Notes under the pieces: model-generated
What the model saw: only the letters and a program-made list of their open reading frames with translations
Told to the model about the DNA's origin: nothing
Databases searched by the model: none
Made by a program: the position numbers and the translations under genes
Shown: positions 1 through 10,455 of the stretch, one piece after another
Position numbering within the stretch: the stretch's first letter is position 1
Layout: each line of letters starts with the position of its first letter
Origin: Delphinus delphis
Taxonomy: Eukaryota; Chordata; Mammalia; Artiodactyla; Delphinidae
DNA: 64,000 bases
Direction of reading: 5' to 3'
Assembly (NCBI RefSeq): GCF_949987515.2
Contig: NC_082689.1
Coordinates: 63,507,246 to 63,571,245 of the forward strand

Positions 1-2634
1 TGAGAAAATAAGGCAGAGAGAAATTAGGTGGCTGCCCCAGCGTGAGGTAAGATTGACTAGAATGCGAATGTTCCGATTTTCCATCAGTACTTTCTGCATC
101 TCTCTCCTAAACCCACAAGAGAGAAAATGCATTAATGTTATCTTTTGTAACAATAACTCAAAAAATTTTTATTCCCAAGTAGAAATTCTGCAGAACTTTA
201 ATCCCACATTTACGAATACCATAGCAACACACATTTTTTTAATGAATTTAGAAGAAGCATTTAGTATAACTCCAGAGAATGGCTCACTGTGGCTAAACAA
301 GCATTAAATCAAGACAATTCATCAAAGACATGATAATGCTACATTATTCAATAATATTCTGCTCCTTGTCAACAAGCCAACAACAGTACACACTACAATT
401 TTCATTCTAGGAGAAACCATCCCATTATTTTTAAAAAAAACAGATATTTTACTCAGTCAATCAGGTAATATCTATGGTGATCTTTCTGGTCCCTACCCAG
501 AGCTAATTGTAGTTTAAAGACTAATGTAAAAACCACCAGACTTCAGGCTGTTCACAGAATCAGCAAAAAGTCATTGAATTTAGGCTGCTCCATTTTTAAC
601 CAATCATGCTGGACATTCATATTGCTGTCCATATGGTACTATAACATGGCATTGCTCTGGCCACCAGTGCCTTCACTGCCAACACCCAAACAGTGGGGGT
701 GAAAACGGGAAAAGCCCAAATGGGCAAAGCCCGATTCAATTAATTCTTTAGTGCTTCTCTTTACAGAGAGAAATACGTAAGACTGAGAAGAATGAATTCA
801 AATTCACAATTTTTGCCTCAACAGGGCATTAAAGACCCCCATTTAATAGAAATCAAGGTCTTGGATAATCAGCTGTTTCATAGATATGTTCTCAGCTCTG
901 AAATAAATGACAGTAGGAGATAAAAGGAATAGAATCCTGGGGGAAAGAAATCCTGGGGGATTTCCCATTACAAATCATTTCATTTTTCAAAGAGATTTAC
1001 AACCAGCTTTTTAAAATCATGTTATACGTTACAGAATACTGCAAAAGAAAAACATTTACCCACAACATGTTAGAAGGGTACCGAAATTGAGTCATACCAC
1101 TGCCAACAATATCGCTTGGTTCAGTTATATTGATTCAGGTCCCTGATGGGTGCTGAAATGAAGGCCACAGGTTGGATACCAGAATGTGTCATTTAGGTTT
1201 GAGAAGAGAAGAAACATGCAGAACTTGTAATTCTGGATACAACTATACCCTTGTATTTTCTGAGAAGTGAGAGAATCCCGAATGGTTAAAGACAGAGCTG
1301 TCACTACTACAGAAAGAAACAGACACCCTTCCAAAAGTCAGTAGCATCCTGTGGTATATGGGCCATACTGGATTATTATGCTGAACATTAATCATAAACT
1401 TTCACTTTCCATACAAGCTATTAAATCACTTCAATTTGGATCAATGGCCTGAAAGAAACCCACCAACTCTCTACATATCAATATGAGGACATTTGCTGTG
1501 ACTGATGGTTGAAGGCAGCTGACCCCTTTGTGTAAATTCTAAGTCATGGGATTGTGCAAAGGAAGAAAAAAATGTTCAGGAAGAGGAAAAATGAACTTCC
1601 AGTTTGCAACCATGAAATTAGCTTTTTTTTTTTTTTTAAAGCAGAGAAAGTCAAAGTACAAAGCTATCTCCATTCTCTAACATGCATTTTTTCCAACCAA
1701 ATGAACAGTCTGGAATCAGCTTTCTGCCCACAGGTCAATCGCTGACGTGGTTTTGTTTTCCAAAACATAGGACTACACATCTCTTTCAAAATGCATTAGC
1801 CAGCTAAAAGTGAGCCCAGCCAGAAATGATCAGCCAGAATTGATCAGATGTCATTCGGCAACTGTGTGTAACCCCTACTATGAGTCTCCACAGAGCACCC
1901 GGCGTTCCCAAGAGGCTCTTTTGGGACAGATTGCAAGGTCAGATATGAGTTCCCATTTTCTGTAAGTAAACATCTGCTCTACAAAGCAACTCTAACCCTG
2001 CAAACACAACACACCCACTTTCTCACAGTTAAGTCTCAGCGCTGGAGAGGATCAATGACGTATCTGTGCTAGATTCCAATCATTTCAAAACAGGTCTTTA
2101 AATCTGTTCCTCTGTGCACGTCAATCTCTGCATGTGAACAGCTGACTTAGTTCTCAAGCAACAATACTGCCCATTGAAAAATACACCTTCCTTAAACAAA
2201 AGATACCTTTTGTTCCCATGAAGCATTGTCTGTTGCCATTTCCAGCAACAAATGACACAAAAGACAAATTCTGCCATCCTCAAGAGTGGTTTTGGACAAA
2301 CAGAAACACCAAAAAACAGAGCAAAAGCTTACGAAACAAGACCAAGGTGAGTTGGGGGTAGAGGAGAGGTGGAGTGAAGTGAGAAGTGGAATCTATACTC
2401 TGTGATCTAAGAAGTTCAGCCCCTACTGATGAATGGGGGACGGGGGAGGGGAAAGGAATGGGAGGTTGAGGTTTTCAGTTGAGAAAAAGAAGTGTGTTGC
2501 TGTCCCGGTTTTGTTTCAATAGCACCCGGAGAGTGCGTGGCAGACACAATCTAGTATGGTGACTAAGACTGATTCAGTGAGTAACACAAGTTTGTTTATG
2601 ACACAAAGGAGCTACCCAACCAAAACCGGCAATT

Positions 2635-2675
2635 ACACAAACAATAATATGTTAATTCTTTTAAATTGTTTGTGT
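2635..2675. repeat. Perfect 11-bp inverted repeat (hairpin) in intron 1
   Basis: The left arm 'acacaaacaat' (2635-2645) and right arm 'attgtttgtgt' (2665-2675) are exact reverse complements with a 19-nt AT-rich loop. No function is evident. Confidence 0.6.
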
Positions 2676-3380
2676 TTGGGTACCAAATTAAAGTTTGTTT
2701 ATTAAATTTCATAGGAAACATCTATCAATTTAATATCACCATTTTGCAGGCTGCGCACCGTCCTGGAAAGAAATCGCTAATGGCCCGGAGTCCTGGAAAC
2801 CTACAAACTACTGTCACCTATTTCCCAGCACTGTGGTCCTGATACTCAGTGTCACTGATGGAAACCAAACAGCGGCCATAAGCCAAGGAGTCCCTGGTGA
2901 ATTTGTCCAAAGCACAGTCCGGACAATCCGTGCGCCCGGGTGAAAGCGTTTGGAAGTGTGCGCGGTTCCTCTGCCCTCCGGGCCGCGCGTCCGGAACGTT
3001 CCTGGCTGTCAGGTGGGTGGCGACAAGGCTCGGCAGGGAAGCGCTGCCTGGCAGCACAGCGTGCCCGCGGGGCGGAAAGGGACCAGCCCGGCGGAGTGTG
3101 GCGCGTCCCAAGGCCGGCAGTCGCTCACCTTTGTTCGCCCGCCCTCTCCGCGAGGAGGAGAGCGCGGGCCAAGCAGGAGTGCGGGGGGCTACCCCAGTGC
3201 TCCGCAGGCCCTCCCCAGCGCCCCGGAGGAAATCCGGAGGCAAGCCAGAGCCGCTCCGGCTCCCACAACCGCAGCCAGGCTGAGGGGTCAGCAACCCCTT
3301 CCCGAACACAAAGGTTGGGAGGCGTAAGCGCGAGCGCTGGGGGCGCGGGTGCGTGCGCCACAGAGCACGCGAGTGTGCGT

Positions 3381-3526
3381 GTGCGCGCGAGGGTGTGCGT
3401 GTGTGTGTGTGTGTGTGTGTAGGGGGAGGGGAGGAGCGCTCGCGAGGGTGTGCGCGCGAGGGTGTGCGTCTGTGTGTGTGTGTGTTTGTGTTTGTGTGTG
3501 TGTGTAGGGGGAGGGGAGGAGCGCTC
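3381..3526. repeat. Two-copy GT-repeat/G-rich cassette beside the exon 1 splice donor
   Basis: Two copies of a unit follow each other: a 'gtgcgcgcgagggtgtgcg' head, a (GT)n run, then 'tagggggaggggagg' and 'agcgctc'. Copy 1 is about 3381-3440 and copy 2 about 3450-3526. The heads are 69 bp apart and the tails 85 bp apart because the GT run differs in length. The array ends about 13 bp inside intron 1, so in the transcript it is CA-rich with C-rich blocks. Confidence 0.85.
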
Positions 3527-3539
3527 CAGCCCGTCTTAC

Positions 3540-3709
3540 CTCTCGAAGATGAGCCGTACCATTAACATGCAGAAGGCCAAGGGGAAGGCGAGATAGAGGT
3601 CCTCAGCCTGCGGGAAGGTGGCTTCCTCCGTGTTCTTCAGGTCCGCCCAGGTGACATTGTGAGGGAGCCAAAACCTCTCGTTCCAGAACCAGGCTAAGAT
3701 TCCTGCCAT
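3540..3709 (-). CDS. CERS6: Ceramide synthase 6, first coding exon (N-terminal 56 codons plus 2 nt)
   Basis: Read on the minus strand, the exon encodes [20 protein letters not shown] followed by 37 more residues ending in LIFER. I recognise this as the start of ceramide synthase 6, the ER membrane enzyme that N-acylates sphingoid bases with mainly C14/C16 acyl-CoA to make (dihydro)ceramide. An N-glycosylation sequon (N18-V-T20) lies in the lumenal N terminus. A hydrophobic stretch at about residues 39-55 is the first transmembrane segment. The homeobox-like and TLC/Lag1p catalytic regions are encoded by later exons outside the window. The ATG has a strong context (A at -3, G at +4). It is the first in-frame ATG, although the frame stays open upstream to at least 3973. 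The exon ends in a consensus donor (AG|GTAAGA; intron begins at 3539), leaving a split Arg codon, so the exon is in phase 2. Identity is from recognition, not a search. Confidence 0.95.
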
Positions 3710-3911
3710 CTTGCTTTGTCCAGTCCCGTCCTGGGCTCCCGCGGCCCGCCGAGATCTCCGCCACGCAGGGCGCCCGGGGATGCGCGCGCGGCTGGCTAGA
3801 GCCTGTGCCGCCGCCGCCGCCTCCTCCGCGGCCGCTGCTCTCGAAGGCTCGCGGCGAGCCCCGGTTCTCTCCTCCCTCTGGCCGCGTTGGGAAAAGGAGC
3901 CGCCTCGCCCG

Positions 3912-3917
3912 TCACAT
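3912..3917 (-). promoter_or_regulatory. AUG-stop mini-uORF (ATG TGA) upstream of the CERS6 start
   Basis: On the minus strand ATG is immediately followed by TGA. It is the only upstream ATG between the CERS6 start codon and position 3917, and it has G at -3. It matters only if transcription starts upstream of 3917, which the CCAAT position does not favour. Confidence 0.4.
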
Positions 3918-3940
3918 GGCAGCCACGGCCGCTGGCCCTG

Positions 3941-3945
3941 ATTGG
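3941..3945 (-). promoter_or_regulatory. CCAAT box (NF-Y-type) in the CERS6 promoter
   Basis: The plus strand reads ATTGG, which is CCAAT on the CERS6 strand, about 232 bp upstream of the ATG in GC-rich DNA. NF-Y sites of this kind usually lie 60-100 bp upstream of the start site, which would place transcription initiation near 3845-3885 and give a leader of about 140-175 nt. That spacing argument is inference. Confidence 0.5.
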
Positions 3946-4260
3946 CTCGTCCTCGCGTCAAGCAGCCAGGCACACGCGGCCGGCTAGCCCACGCCCCGAG
4001 GGCAGGGCGCAGCCGCTGCGCTCAGGGCGCCAGGGCACCGTTCTGGGGAGTGCCGCCCGGCCCCGCGCTCACAGTGCTCTCGAGCGGCGCTTAGGGCAGC
4101 GACCTGGGTTCGGCCGCCCGAATCCGTTCCGGCCCCGGGGCTTGCTCGCACATGCTCAGAACGCCGGCTTCTGCCGCGCTGGAGTTTCAGGGGTTTCGGT
4201 CGGCTTCCCGTGCGCGTACAGGCGCTGGGGAGGCAGGTAGGGGTCGGGGCGATATTCAGA

Positions 4261-5039
4261 TCCACCCTTGCGCCGAGACAGAACAGCAGAAGGAGAAGTA
4301 GGGGGCGCAAAGAGCAAAGGAGGAAGAAATAGCAGGTAAAGAGTCATCCACTCCAGCGCTTGGAGAAGGAGGGGGAAAATCGGGTTCTGGGGCAGGATGG
4401 TTTGGCAAGAGGCGTCTGCCTCCACGCCGCGCCCGTCTTTCCCCATCTCTGACCTTCCAGCCTGGTTTTACTCCGCTCGTCAGCACAGTCCGCGACCCCA
4501 GGGAAAAAGGCCCTCCTTTAATTTATGAGGTGGTAAGAGAAATTAGGCACTTAACTGCTGTTTGATAACGATGAGAGGATGTTGATGATGATAACAACCG
4601 CAGCCTTCTGTAAAACTGCCCCACTAAATGAACCTCTCAGAAGATGGCTCCCGACCCCGTTTTGGCTTGGCCCATGGGTAGTGAACCTGCACTCTGCTAC
4701 TTGATGGGCTCGTTGTTAACGCCTTTTGCATCGGAAACCTTTAAGGTGTTAAGTCTTTGAGGCCTAACCCAGGCACCTTGACTCCCACGATACGTTTCCT
4801 CACTGATAGGGAAACCATGTGTGGATCAATTAGGTGGTACATGCAGAACCTGGTTCCAGGGAATACTTTGTTGATTTTTCTCACAAACGTTCATTTCCTG
4901 CCTGGTTCTGCTAGTAAGTTCTACTGGACCCTTCCAAGAGAAAAATAAACAGGCTCTTAATACTTCTTTACCCTCCCTCCCCCTCCAGCTACCACCCTCT
5001 TTTCACTCCTTGCCTTTAAAGCGCAACTCTAAAGAACTG
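4261..5039. other. Upstream flank of CERS6, no recognised element
   Basis: This is the shore of the CpG island passing into ordinary non-repetitive sequence. I see no ORF with a plausible product and no repeat I recognise. Confidence 0.4.
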
Positions 5040-6405
5040 CCTATATCTGTTGCTTCCACTCTCTCCCCTGCATTCGCTTTCGAACTTCTGTTTGAGCATT
5101 TGCCCCTCTTTGCTGCACTGAATTGTTCAAGGTCACCAATGATCTCCATGCTGCTAAACCCAAAGGTCAGTTCTCAACACCTCTTATCAGTAGCATTTGG
5201 CCAAGTTTGTCAGTAGCTGCCTTTTGAAACACTTTCTTATCTTGATTTCCAGAATCCACATTCTTTCTGGTTTTCCTCCTACCTCATGACCGCTTTTGCT
5301 GAATCTCCTTTCTGGTTACTCCTCACTCCTTAAAGTTGGTGTGGCCTAGGAGTCAGTCTTTTGTCCTCTTCACTTTTCCACCTGTGTTCATTTACTTGGT
5401 GATCTTCTCCAGTCCCATAGCTTTCAATGCCATCTGTGTGGCTTTCAGTGTCATAGTGATTGCTCCCAAATTTGTATCTCTAGCCATGAACTTCTCCTTG
5501 AACTTCAGCCTCCTAAGTCCACTATCAAGTCAACTACTCCCCTTGGATGTCTAAAAGCCATTTCCTGTCCAAACTACTAATCTTCCCCCTAATTTTTTCC
5601 CCCTCCTGTCTGGAGTCACCTTTTTTCCTTTTCTCTCTCATATCTCCTTTATAATCCATCACGTATCCTGTCACTTCCATCTTTAAACCGGAATGACACC
5701 ATCTCTCACCACTTCTTCTGCAACCATCTTGGTCCAAACCACCACCATTTCTCTTCCGAGTTACCCTAGTAGCCTCCTAACTCCCAATTTCAACACTTGT
5801 CCCTCTACAGTCTATTCTCAGCTCATGTGATCCAGTTGAAATGTAGTAAAATCATTTCTGTGCTTAAAACCATACTGCTTCCCCATTCCTCCTCAGTTGG
5901 AAGCCAAAGTCATTTCAGTGACCAAAGATGTGGCTCCATGTTACCTCTCTGACCTCATCTGTTCTCCTCTCTCATTTCCCTGTCCCTTACTCAGTGTGCT
6001 TTCATCACACTGGCCTCCCTGCCCTTCCAGCAAAACACCCAGCATGCCTTCGGGCCTTTGTACTTGCTTTGCTCTGTCTCTGGAACTTTTCCCTCAAGTA
6101 TCCATGTCCACTCTTTCTATAATGCCACTCACTCGGTAAAGCCTTCCCTCGACACCCTAGTTAATCTATAATTGTCACTCCCCACCCCTACTCTTCCTAA
6201 TCAACTTTCTTGCTTTGTTTCCCTCCAAAGCGTTTATCACCATCTAACACAATTTATTTTTTACTTTTTTTTCAATTGGTCTCCCCACACGCACTAAAAT
6301 GTAAGCTTCTGAAAGTGAAAGATTTGTGTCTATAGCTGTTTTATCCCTAGCACTTAAAATAGTGCCAGCACATAGTAGGTACTCAATAAACTATTGAATT
6401 AATGA
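5040..6405 (+). mobile_element. L2 LINE, sense, about 1.36 kb including the 3' end
   Basis: The sequence follows the L2 3' half as I remember it: 'ggtcaccaatgatctccatg' near 5131, a decayed reverse-transcriptase region around 5335-5510, the 'gggcctttgtacttgctttg' block near 6054, and the 3' end with 'cacatagtaggtactcaata' near 6370. Stops and frameshifts run throughout, so no ORF is functional. Confidence 0.8.
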
Positions 6406-7511
6406 ATCAACACTATTCTAACCTCACAAAAATCTCTAGGAGAGGAAAAAATCTGAATAAATAATAGTGTTAAATGTTTATAAATTCATGTGAAGAATAG
6501 TGTGGGCATAAAGAAGGGCTTCATCAGTTCTAAAGTGGGGTAGGGGTGGTGTCCTTGAAGTGGGTTCATCAGGGAGTAGTTCATCACCATCCTCATTTGA
6601 GACCATGTACCCAACTGCTCATTGTTACTGGTGACTTTCCAGGAAAATGCCTTGACACCAAATGCATTCTTGTAGGCCACAGAGAGGAGTTCTATTAAGG
6701 TCTCTTGCCACCTTTGTGGCAAAAGGTCATGTCATGGTGGACCCTGGCCTTCTGGACCAGGCAAACCCCCTCCACGGCTGCCACTGGTTCCTCATGTCAC
6801 TCTCACGTATGACCTGACAGGACCTTGCCTTCTCTGCTTTCCCGAAAGACCCACTGTGTGCCCACACATACACACACACATGCACACGCACACACACACA
6901 CACGCACACACACACACACACATATATGAGGAAGTGTTGGTGACTTAGTGCCCTGGGACCTGAACTTTGATCCTGGGCAATGGAAGCCAGTGGTACATTT
7001 TCATTCTTTTCCCTCCCCTGCCCTGGGACACACACAGTAGCTTCAAACAGCCTCTCTGAAAATGTCCTGTGATACACAGCGCTCAGCTTATTTCAAAACT
7101 GTGGCCAGCTCAGGAATTGCCTTGTATTTCCTCTCTTTCTCTGTCTCACTCTCCATTTCTTTCATTCCTGCTTCCCTGAAATTACACCTCCCTGGAAATG
7201 CTCTTTTTTTCTAGAGAAGCCAAACTAAGATCATGTTGCTCTCCTATTCATCAACTCTGAGAAGGTGGTGAGATTTCAGGAACATTTTGAAAGATAGCTT
7301 TTGTTGGACCCTGGAAAGAGAACTCACGGCTTATCTGTGAATCTTGCACAAATCACTTAGTTTCTAAGAGCATGTGAACACCCTCCTGCGTAAGCTGCAA
7401 GTACCTGTCTTGCCTATGTCACCTGACTATCATGAGGTTCACATGAGATAATATATGGGAAAGGGCTCGTAAACTCTTAATAACCTCTATACACATGCAC
7501 AGTGCATGTTT
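6406..7511. other. Non-repetitive stretch with one CA microsatellite
   Basis: Nothing gene-like is seen. The only clear structure is the dinucleotide run at 6863-6928, listed separately. Confidence 0.4.
6863..6928. repeat. (CA)n microsatellite, interrupted
   Basis: A CA dinucleotide run with 'tgcacacgca' and 'cacgcaca' interruptions, ending in a short TA run. Confidence 0.95.
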
Positions 7512-7519
7512 TGTTTTGC

Positions 7520-7732
7520 TTTTTTTTTTTTTTTTTTTTTGCGGTAAGTGGGCCTCTCACTGTTGTGGCCTCTTCCGTTGAGGAGCACAGGCTCCGGACG
7601 CGCAGGCCCAGCGGCCATGGCTCACGGGCCCAGCCGCTCCGCGGCATGTGGGATCTTCCCGGACAGGGGCTCGAACCCGTGTCCCCTGCATCGGCAGGCG
7701 GACTCTCAACCACTGCGCCACCAGGGAAGCCC
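7520..7732 (-). mobile_element. Cetacean tRNA-derived SINE (short CHR type), antisense
   Basis: Poly-T lies at the left and the reverse complement of the SINE head ('ccaccagggaagccc') at the right, with the complete body between. The flanks share 'tgttttgctttttt' (right copy at 7733), a target-site duplication. Confidence 0.93.
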
Positions 7733-7954
7733 TGTTTTGCTTTTTTATGAAAAACAATGGATGAGCAAGTGAAGCACATCTGTTGGCCAGATTTACAATC
7801 TTCAGTTACTTCCTTGTTTTCACACCTAAGGGACTGTATTCATTTAGAAGGCCATATTTTTAAAGCAATACTATCTTAAAATGGACTTTATGCAGAAAAC
7901 AACAGGCAAGATAGTGAAGGATATGGAAATCTTGAGGAGACATTTAGTATACAT

Positions 7955-8195
7955 GTTAAGTGCACTAACTTTGGAGTTTTACAAAATGTAGGTTTAAGTG
8001 CTGGCTTTGCCAATAATAGCCTATTCTTCCTTAGAAAAAGTTCTTAATTACTTAACCTTTTAAAATCTCAGTTTCTTCACATGTACAAAAGGAATAATAC
8101 TATTTACCACATGGGGTTAAGGTAGGATTTAAGTGAGATCATGTAAAGTGTTTAACAATTATATGGAGGTGGTTACCATTATTATTATGTACTGT
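7955..8195 (+). mobile_element. MIR SINE, sense, diverged
   Basis: It follows MIR order: 'gtttaagtgctggctttgcc', then 'ttaacc..ctcagtttcttcacatgtacaaaa', then 'ggataata..tttaagtgagatcatgtaaagtg'. Old and diverged. Confidence 0.75.
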
Positions 8196-10083
8196 CGCAA
8201 TGTGGTGAAAATTCCATTGTTTCAGGGGAAGAAGGATCAGACTCTGCTGGGATAATTTACCTTCACGGCAGGCTGAGCCTTTCACATCTGAGGATGAGCA
8301 GGCCTTTACTTCTGAGATTAGTGGAATTAGCTTTCACTCAGCAGGGGAAGTGAGGATGATGTCAGGAAGGGAGAGACAGGGGAGTGGAGGGAGATTTCAG
8401 AAGCCTGTGCACCCTGCGTGAGATTCTTCCTGATGTTTTTGCTGCTAAGCTGCCATAACGTATTAGACACAAACTGCTGAAAACCAGTGATGTTTGGGAG
8501 AAACTTGTAAAGACACCAAGTTTTGATATAAGCGGCTTGTACAAACATGAAAGCCGGAGGATGTAAGCCGAAAAGAATTTGAAAAATTGTGGAGATGTAT
8601 TTTAAATCTCAAGAGGTCAAGAAGCTGGAATTTGAGTCAGGTGTTAAGCAGCCAGTGTAGTCCACAAGGATAGCTGTATCCAGTCACCCTGTGGACCATG
8701 GCAGAAACTAGGGGAAAGAAGATTCTTGGGAGGCCTGATATGTACGTTCCAAGATTGGAAGGGCTGTCAGGTGGGGGCAGTTTGACTTGATCTGTGCGGA
8801 TCTAGAGGGCAGAACTTGGAACAATTGGCTTAAATATCTGCAAGGCTAATTTTATCTCGGTAGAAGAAATATGCAAAGCTGGCCAAAAATGAATCAACGG
8901 TCTCATCAAGCAGGGAACTTCCTATCATGGGAAGTGTTCAGGCAGGAGTCTACCTGTTAGATATGTTGGGAAAGCATTCCTGTCTGAAACTGACTTGGAA
9001 ATGGATGCCTTCTAAGCTCCCTTTAGTACTTTGGAGCTAACAGAAAACACTATTTGGAGAAGAATCTGCCTTGCCCTATGAATTTTTGCAGTTGGAAGAA
9101 GACATGAGGCAATGCCCTAATACTTTAGGACCTCTTCCGTACTAAATTTCTACTCTCTTAGAGGGGAGAGGGAAGAGGGAAGAAGGAGTGAAGGAAGAGG
9201 AAAGAAAGAAACAGAAGGTAATTACCGTGGGACAGAAATACATTCAAAAGTTAGAAAGAGAAATTTAAAAGTCCAAAATAATAGATCACTTCTTGCTAAA
9301 ATGTTCTGATAAAGCCTAAAAGGGCTGGAGTATGTTGCTAGCTGCCTGCAGGATCCCAGTTGAAAACAAAATCAAAGGACTTAGGCCACATGGTTATATT
9401 GGCAGAGTCTGTTAGATACCGGCTTCCATCCCTAGCACTTTGAACATTTTTCTGTGCTGTTTTTAGTAGTGGGAAATTAGACATCAGAAATTACTCTGTT
9501 ATATGCTATTTGAGAACTGATACTACCTCAGATGACTGTGTTCTTCCTTTCCTTCATTAGTTGTTAGAGTTTAAGTTCATCCTCGTGTGGATCTAAGGAG
9601 GGTAGAATTTCAAAGATAACCTTTCCTTGCAATCATTTAGTTTTGCCTTCAGAACTGCATCTAAGGCAAATGTTCACGTCCATGTCTAAAATAATCATTA
9701 CCAGGAAATCTCAGTATATATTAAATTAAACTCTACGTGCTCATATTTGGAAAGTACACATAGTTTTAAAAGTTTTTCCCTTTGAATTAAAAAATATGTA
9801 AATCTGCATAATAACCAAACAGATCAGCCCTCTTTCATTGTTAAATTAAGTGCAGAGTAGATACCTAGATAGGAGAATCATATCGTAAATATTCCAAGGA
9901 ATTAATTGATCTCATTTAATTGAATTTGAGACCAATAAATTGTAATACCTTCTGCTGCCCTAATTACATGTGACATTGTAAGCAATCAGCTCCCTGTGAT
10001 GGCTGTGTCTAGGCTGCTATGTTTCTATTTGTCTCACATTTTTATGATCCCTAAATTCACTTAAACTTTAAAATGCAATTAAA
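8196..10083. other. Non-repetitive stretch; AT-rich possible conserved block at the right end
   Basis: No repeat is recognised. The last 300 bp (about 9780-10083) are AT-rich with several TAAT/ATTA homeodomain-like cores and no repeat signature. Confidence 0.35.
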
Positions 10084-10096
10084 ATACAGCATAATC

Positions 10097-10403
10097 GTGC
10101 TTCCCTGGTGGCGCAGTGGTTGAGAATCTGCCTGCTAATGCAGGGGACACAGGTTCGAGCCCTGGTCTGGGAGGATCCCACATGCCGCGGAGCAACTAGG
10201 CCCATGAGCCACAACTACCAAGCCTGCGCGTCCGGAGCCTGTGCTCCGCAACAAGAAGCCGCGAGAGTGAGAGGCCCGCGCACCGCGATGAAGAGTGGCC
10301 CCCGCTTGCCACAACTAGAGAAAGCCCTCGCACAGAAACGAAGACCCAACACAGCAAAAATATATTAATTAATTAATAAACTCCTACCCCCAACATCTTC
10401 TTC

Positions 10404-10442
<39 letters not shown>
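10097..10442 (+). mobile_element. Cetartiodactyl tRNA-SINE, long form, sense
   Basis: The head 'gcttccctggtggcgcagtg' is followed by the longer 3' body ('ccgcttgccacaactagaga', 'acgaagacccaacacagc'), a poly(A) run and an (AT)n tract. Perfect 13-bp TSDs 'atacagcataatc' flank it at 10084-10096 and 10443-10455. Confidence 0.95.
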
Positions 10443-10443
<1 letters not shown>

Positions 10444-10455
10444 TACAGCATAATC

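Larger units (their letters stand above)
1..3539 (-). other. CERS6: CERS6 intron 1, 5' portion
   Basis: This lies downstream of the exon 1 splice donor in transcript direction and runs off the window. I see no second exon, no recognisable SINE, L1 or LTR, and only a poly-T run near 1622-1637, a short tandem (about 929-962) and a hairpin at 2635-2675. The low repeat load compared with the rest of the window suggests constraint near the promoter, which is an inference. Confidence 0.8.
2910..4260. promoter_or_regulatory. CERS6: CpG island / CERS6 promoter, 5'UTR and proximal intron
   Basis: CpG dinucleotides are dense from about 2910 to 4260 and sparse on both sides. The island covers the CERS6 start codon, leader and promoter. 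It holds many GC-box-like runs, a GGC trinucleotide run in the leader (minus strand of about 3806-3820) and a CCAAT box (3941-3945). There is no TATA box at a sensible place, as usual for CpG-island promoters. The transcription start is not determinable here but should lie between about 3750 and 3930. The island extends upstream, so divergent transcription is possible; a CERS6 antisense lncRNA is known in human, but I see no way to confirm one here. Confidence 0.85.

Noticed and set aside
2897..3422. Several overlapping open frames on both strands in the CpG island
   Set aside because: GC-rich DNA has few stops. The frames lack any recognisable domain and overlap CERS6 leader/intron sequence. 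The arginine/proline/alanine-rich composition is that of translated CpG island.
3353..3565. Cys/Val-rich open frame (VCVCVCV)
   Set aside because: Translation of the GT dinucleotide repeat.
3984..4310. Minus-strand frame starting MRPLLLLLLF, resembling a signal peptide
   Set aside because: The leucine run comes from a simple GGAG/AAG-type repeat on the plus strand. The remainder is CpG-island translation with no domain, and it lies upstream of the CERS6 promoter.
5336..6139. Hydrophobic open frames resembling transmembrane proteins
   Set aside because: Pyrimidine-rich L2 sequence in the wrong frame.
7502..7779. Repeated protein-like frames (for example, [20 protein letters not shown]) seen here and at about ten other places
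   Set aside because: All are translations of the tRNA-derived SINE in either orientation, not genes. The similarity between loci is the SINE itself.
10108..10170. tRNA-like A/B box sequences in the SINEs
   Set aside because: They are the pol III promoter of SINEs; no cloverleaf or anticodon arm of a functional tRNA can be drawn.
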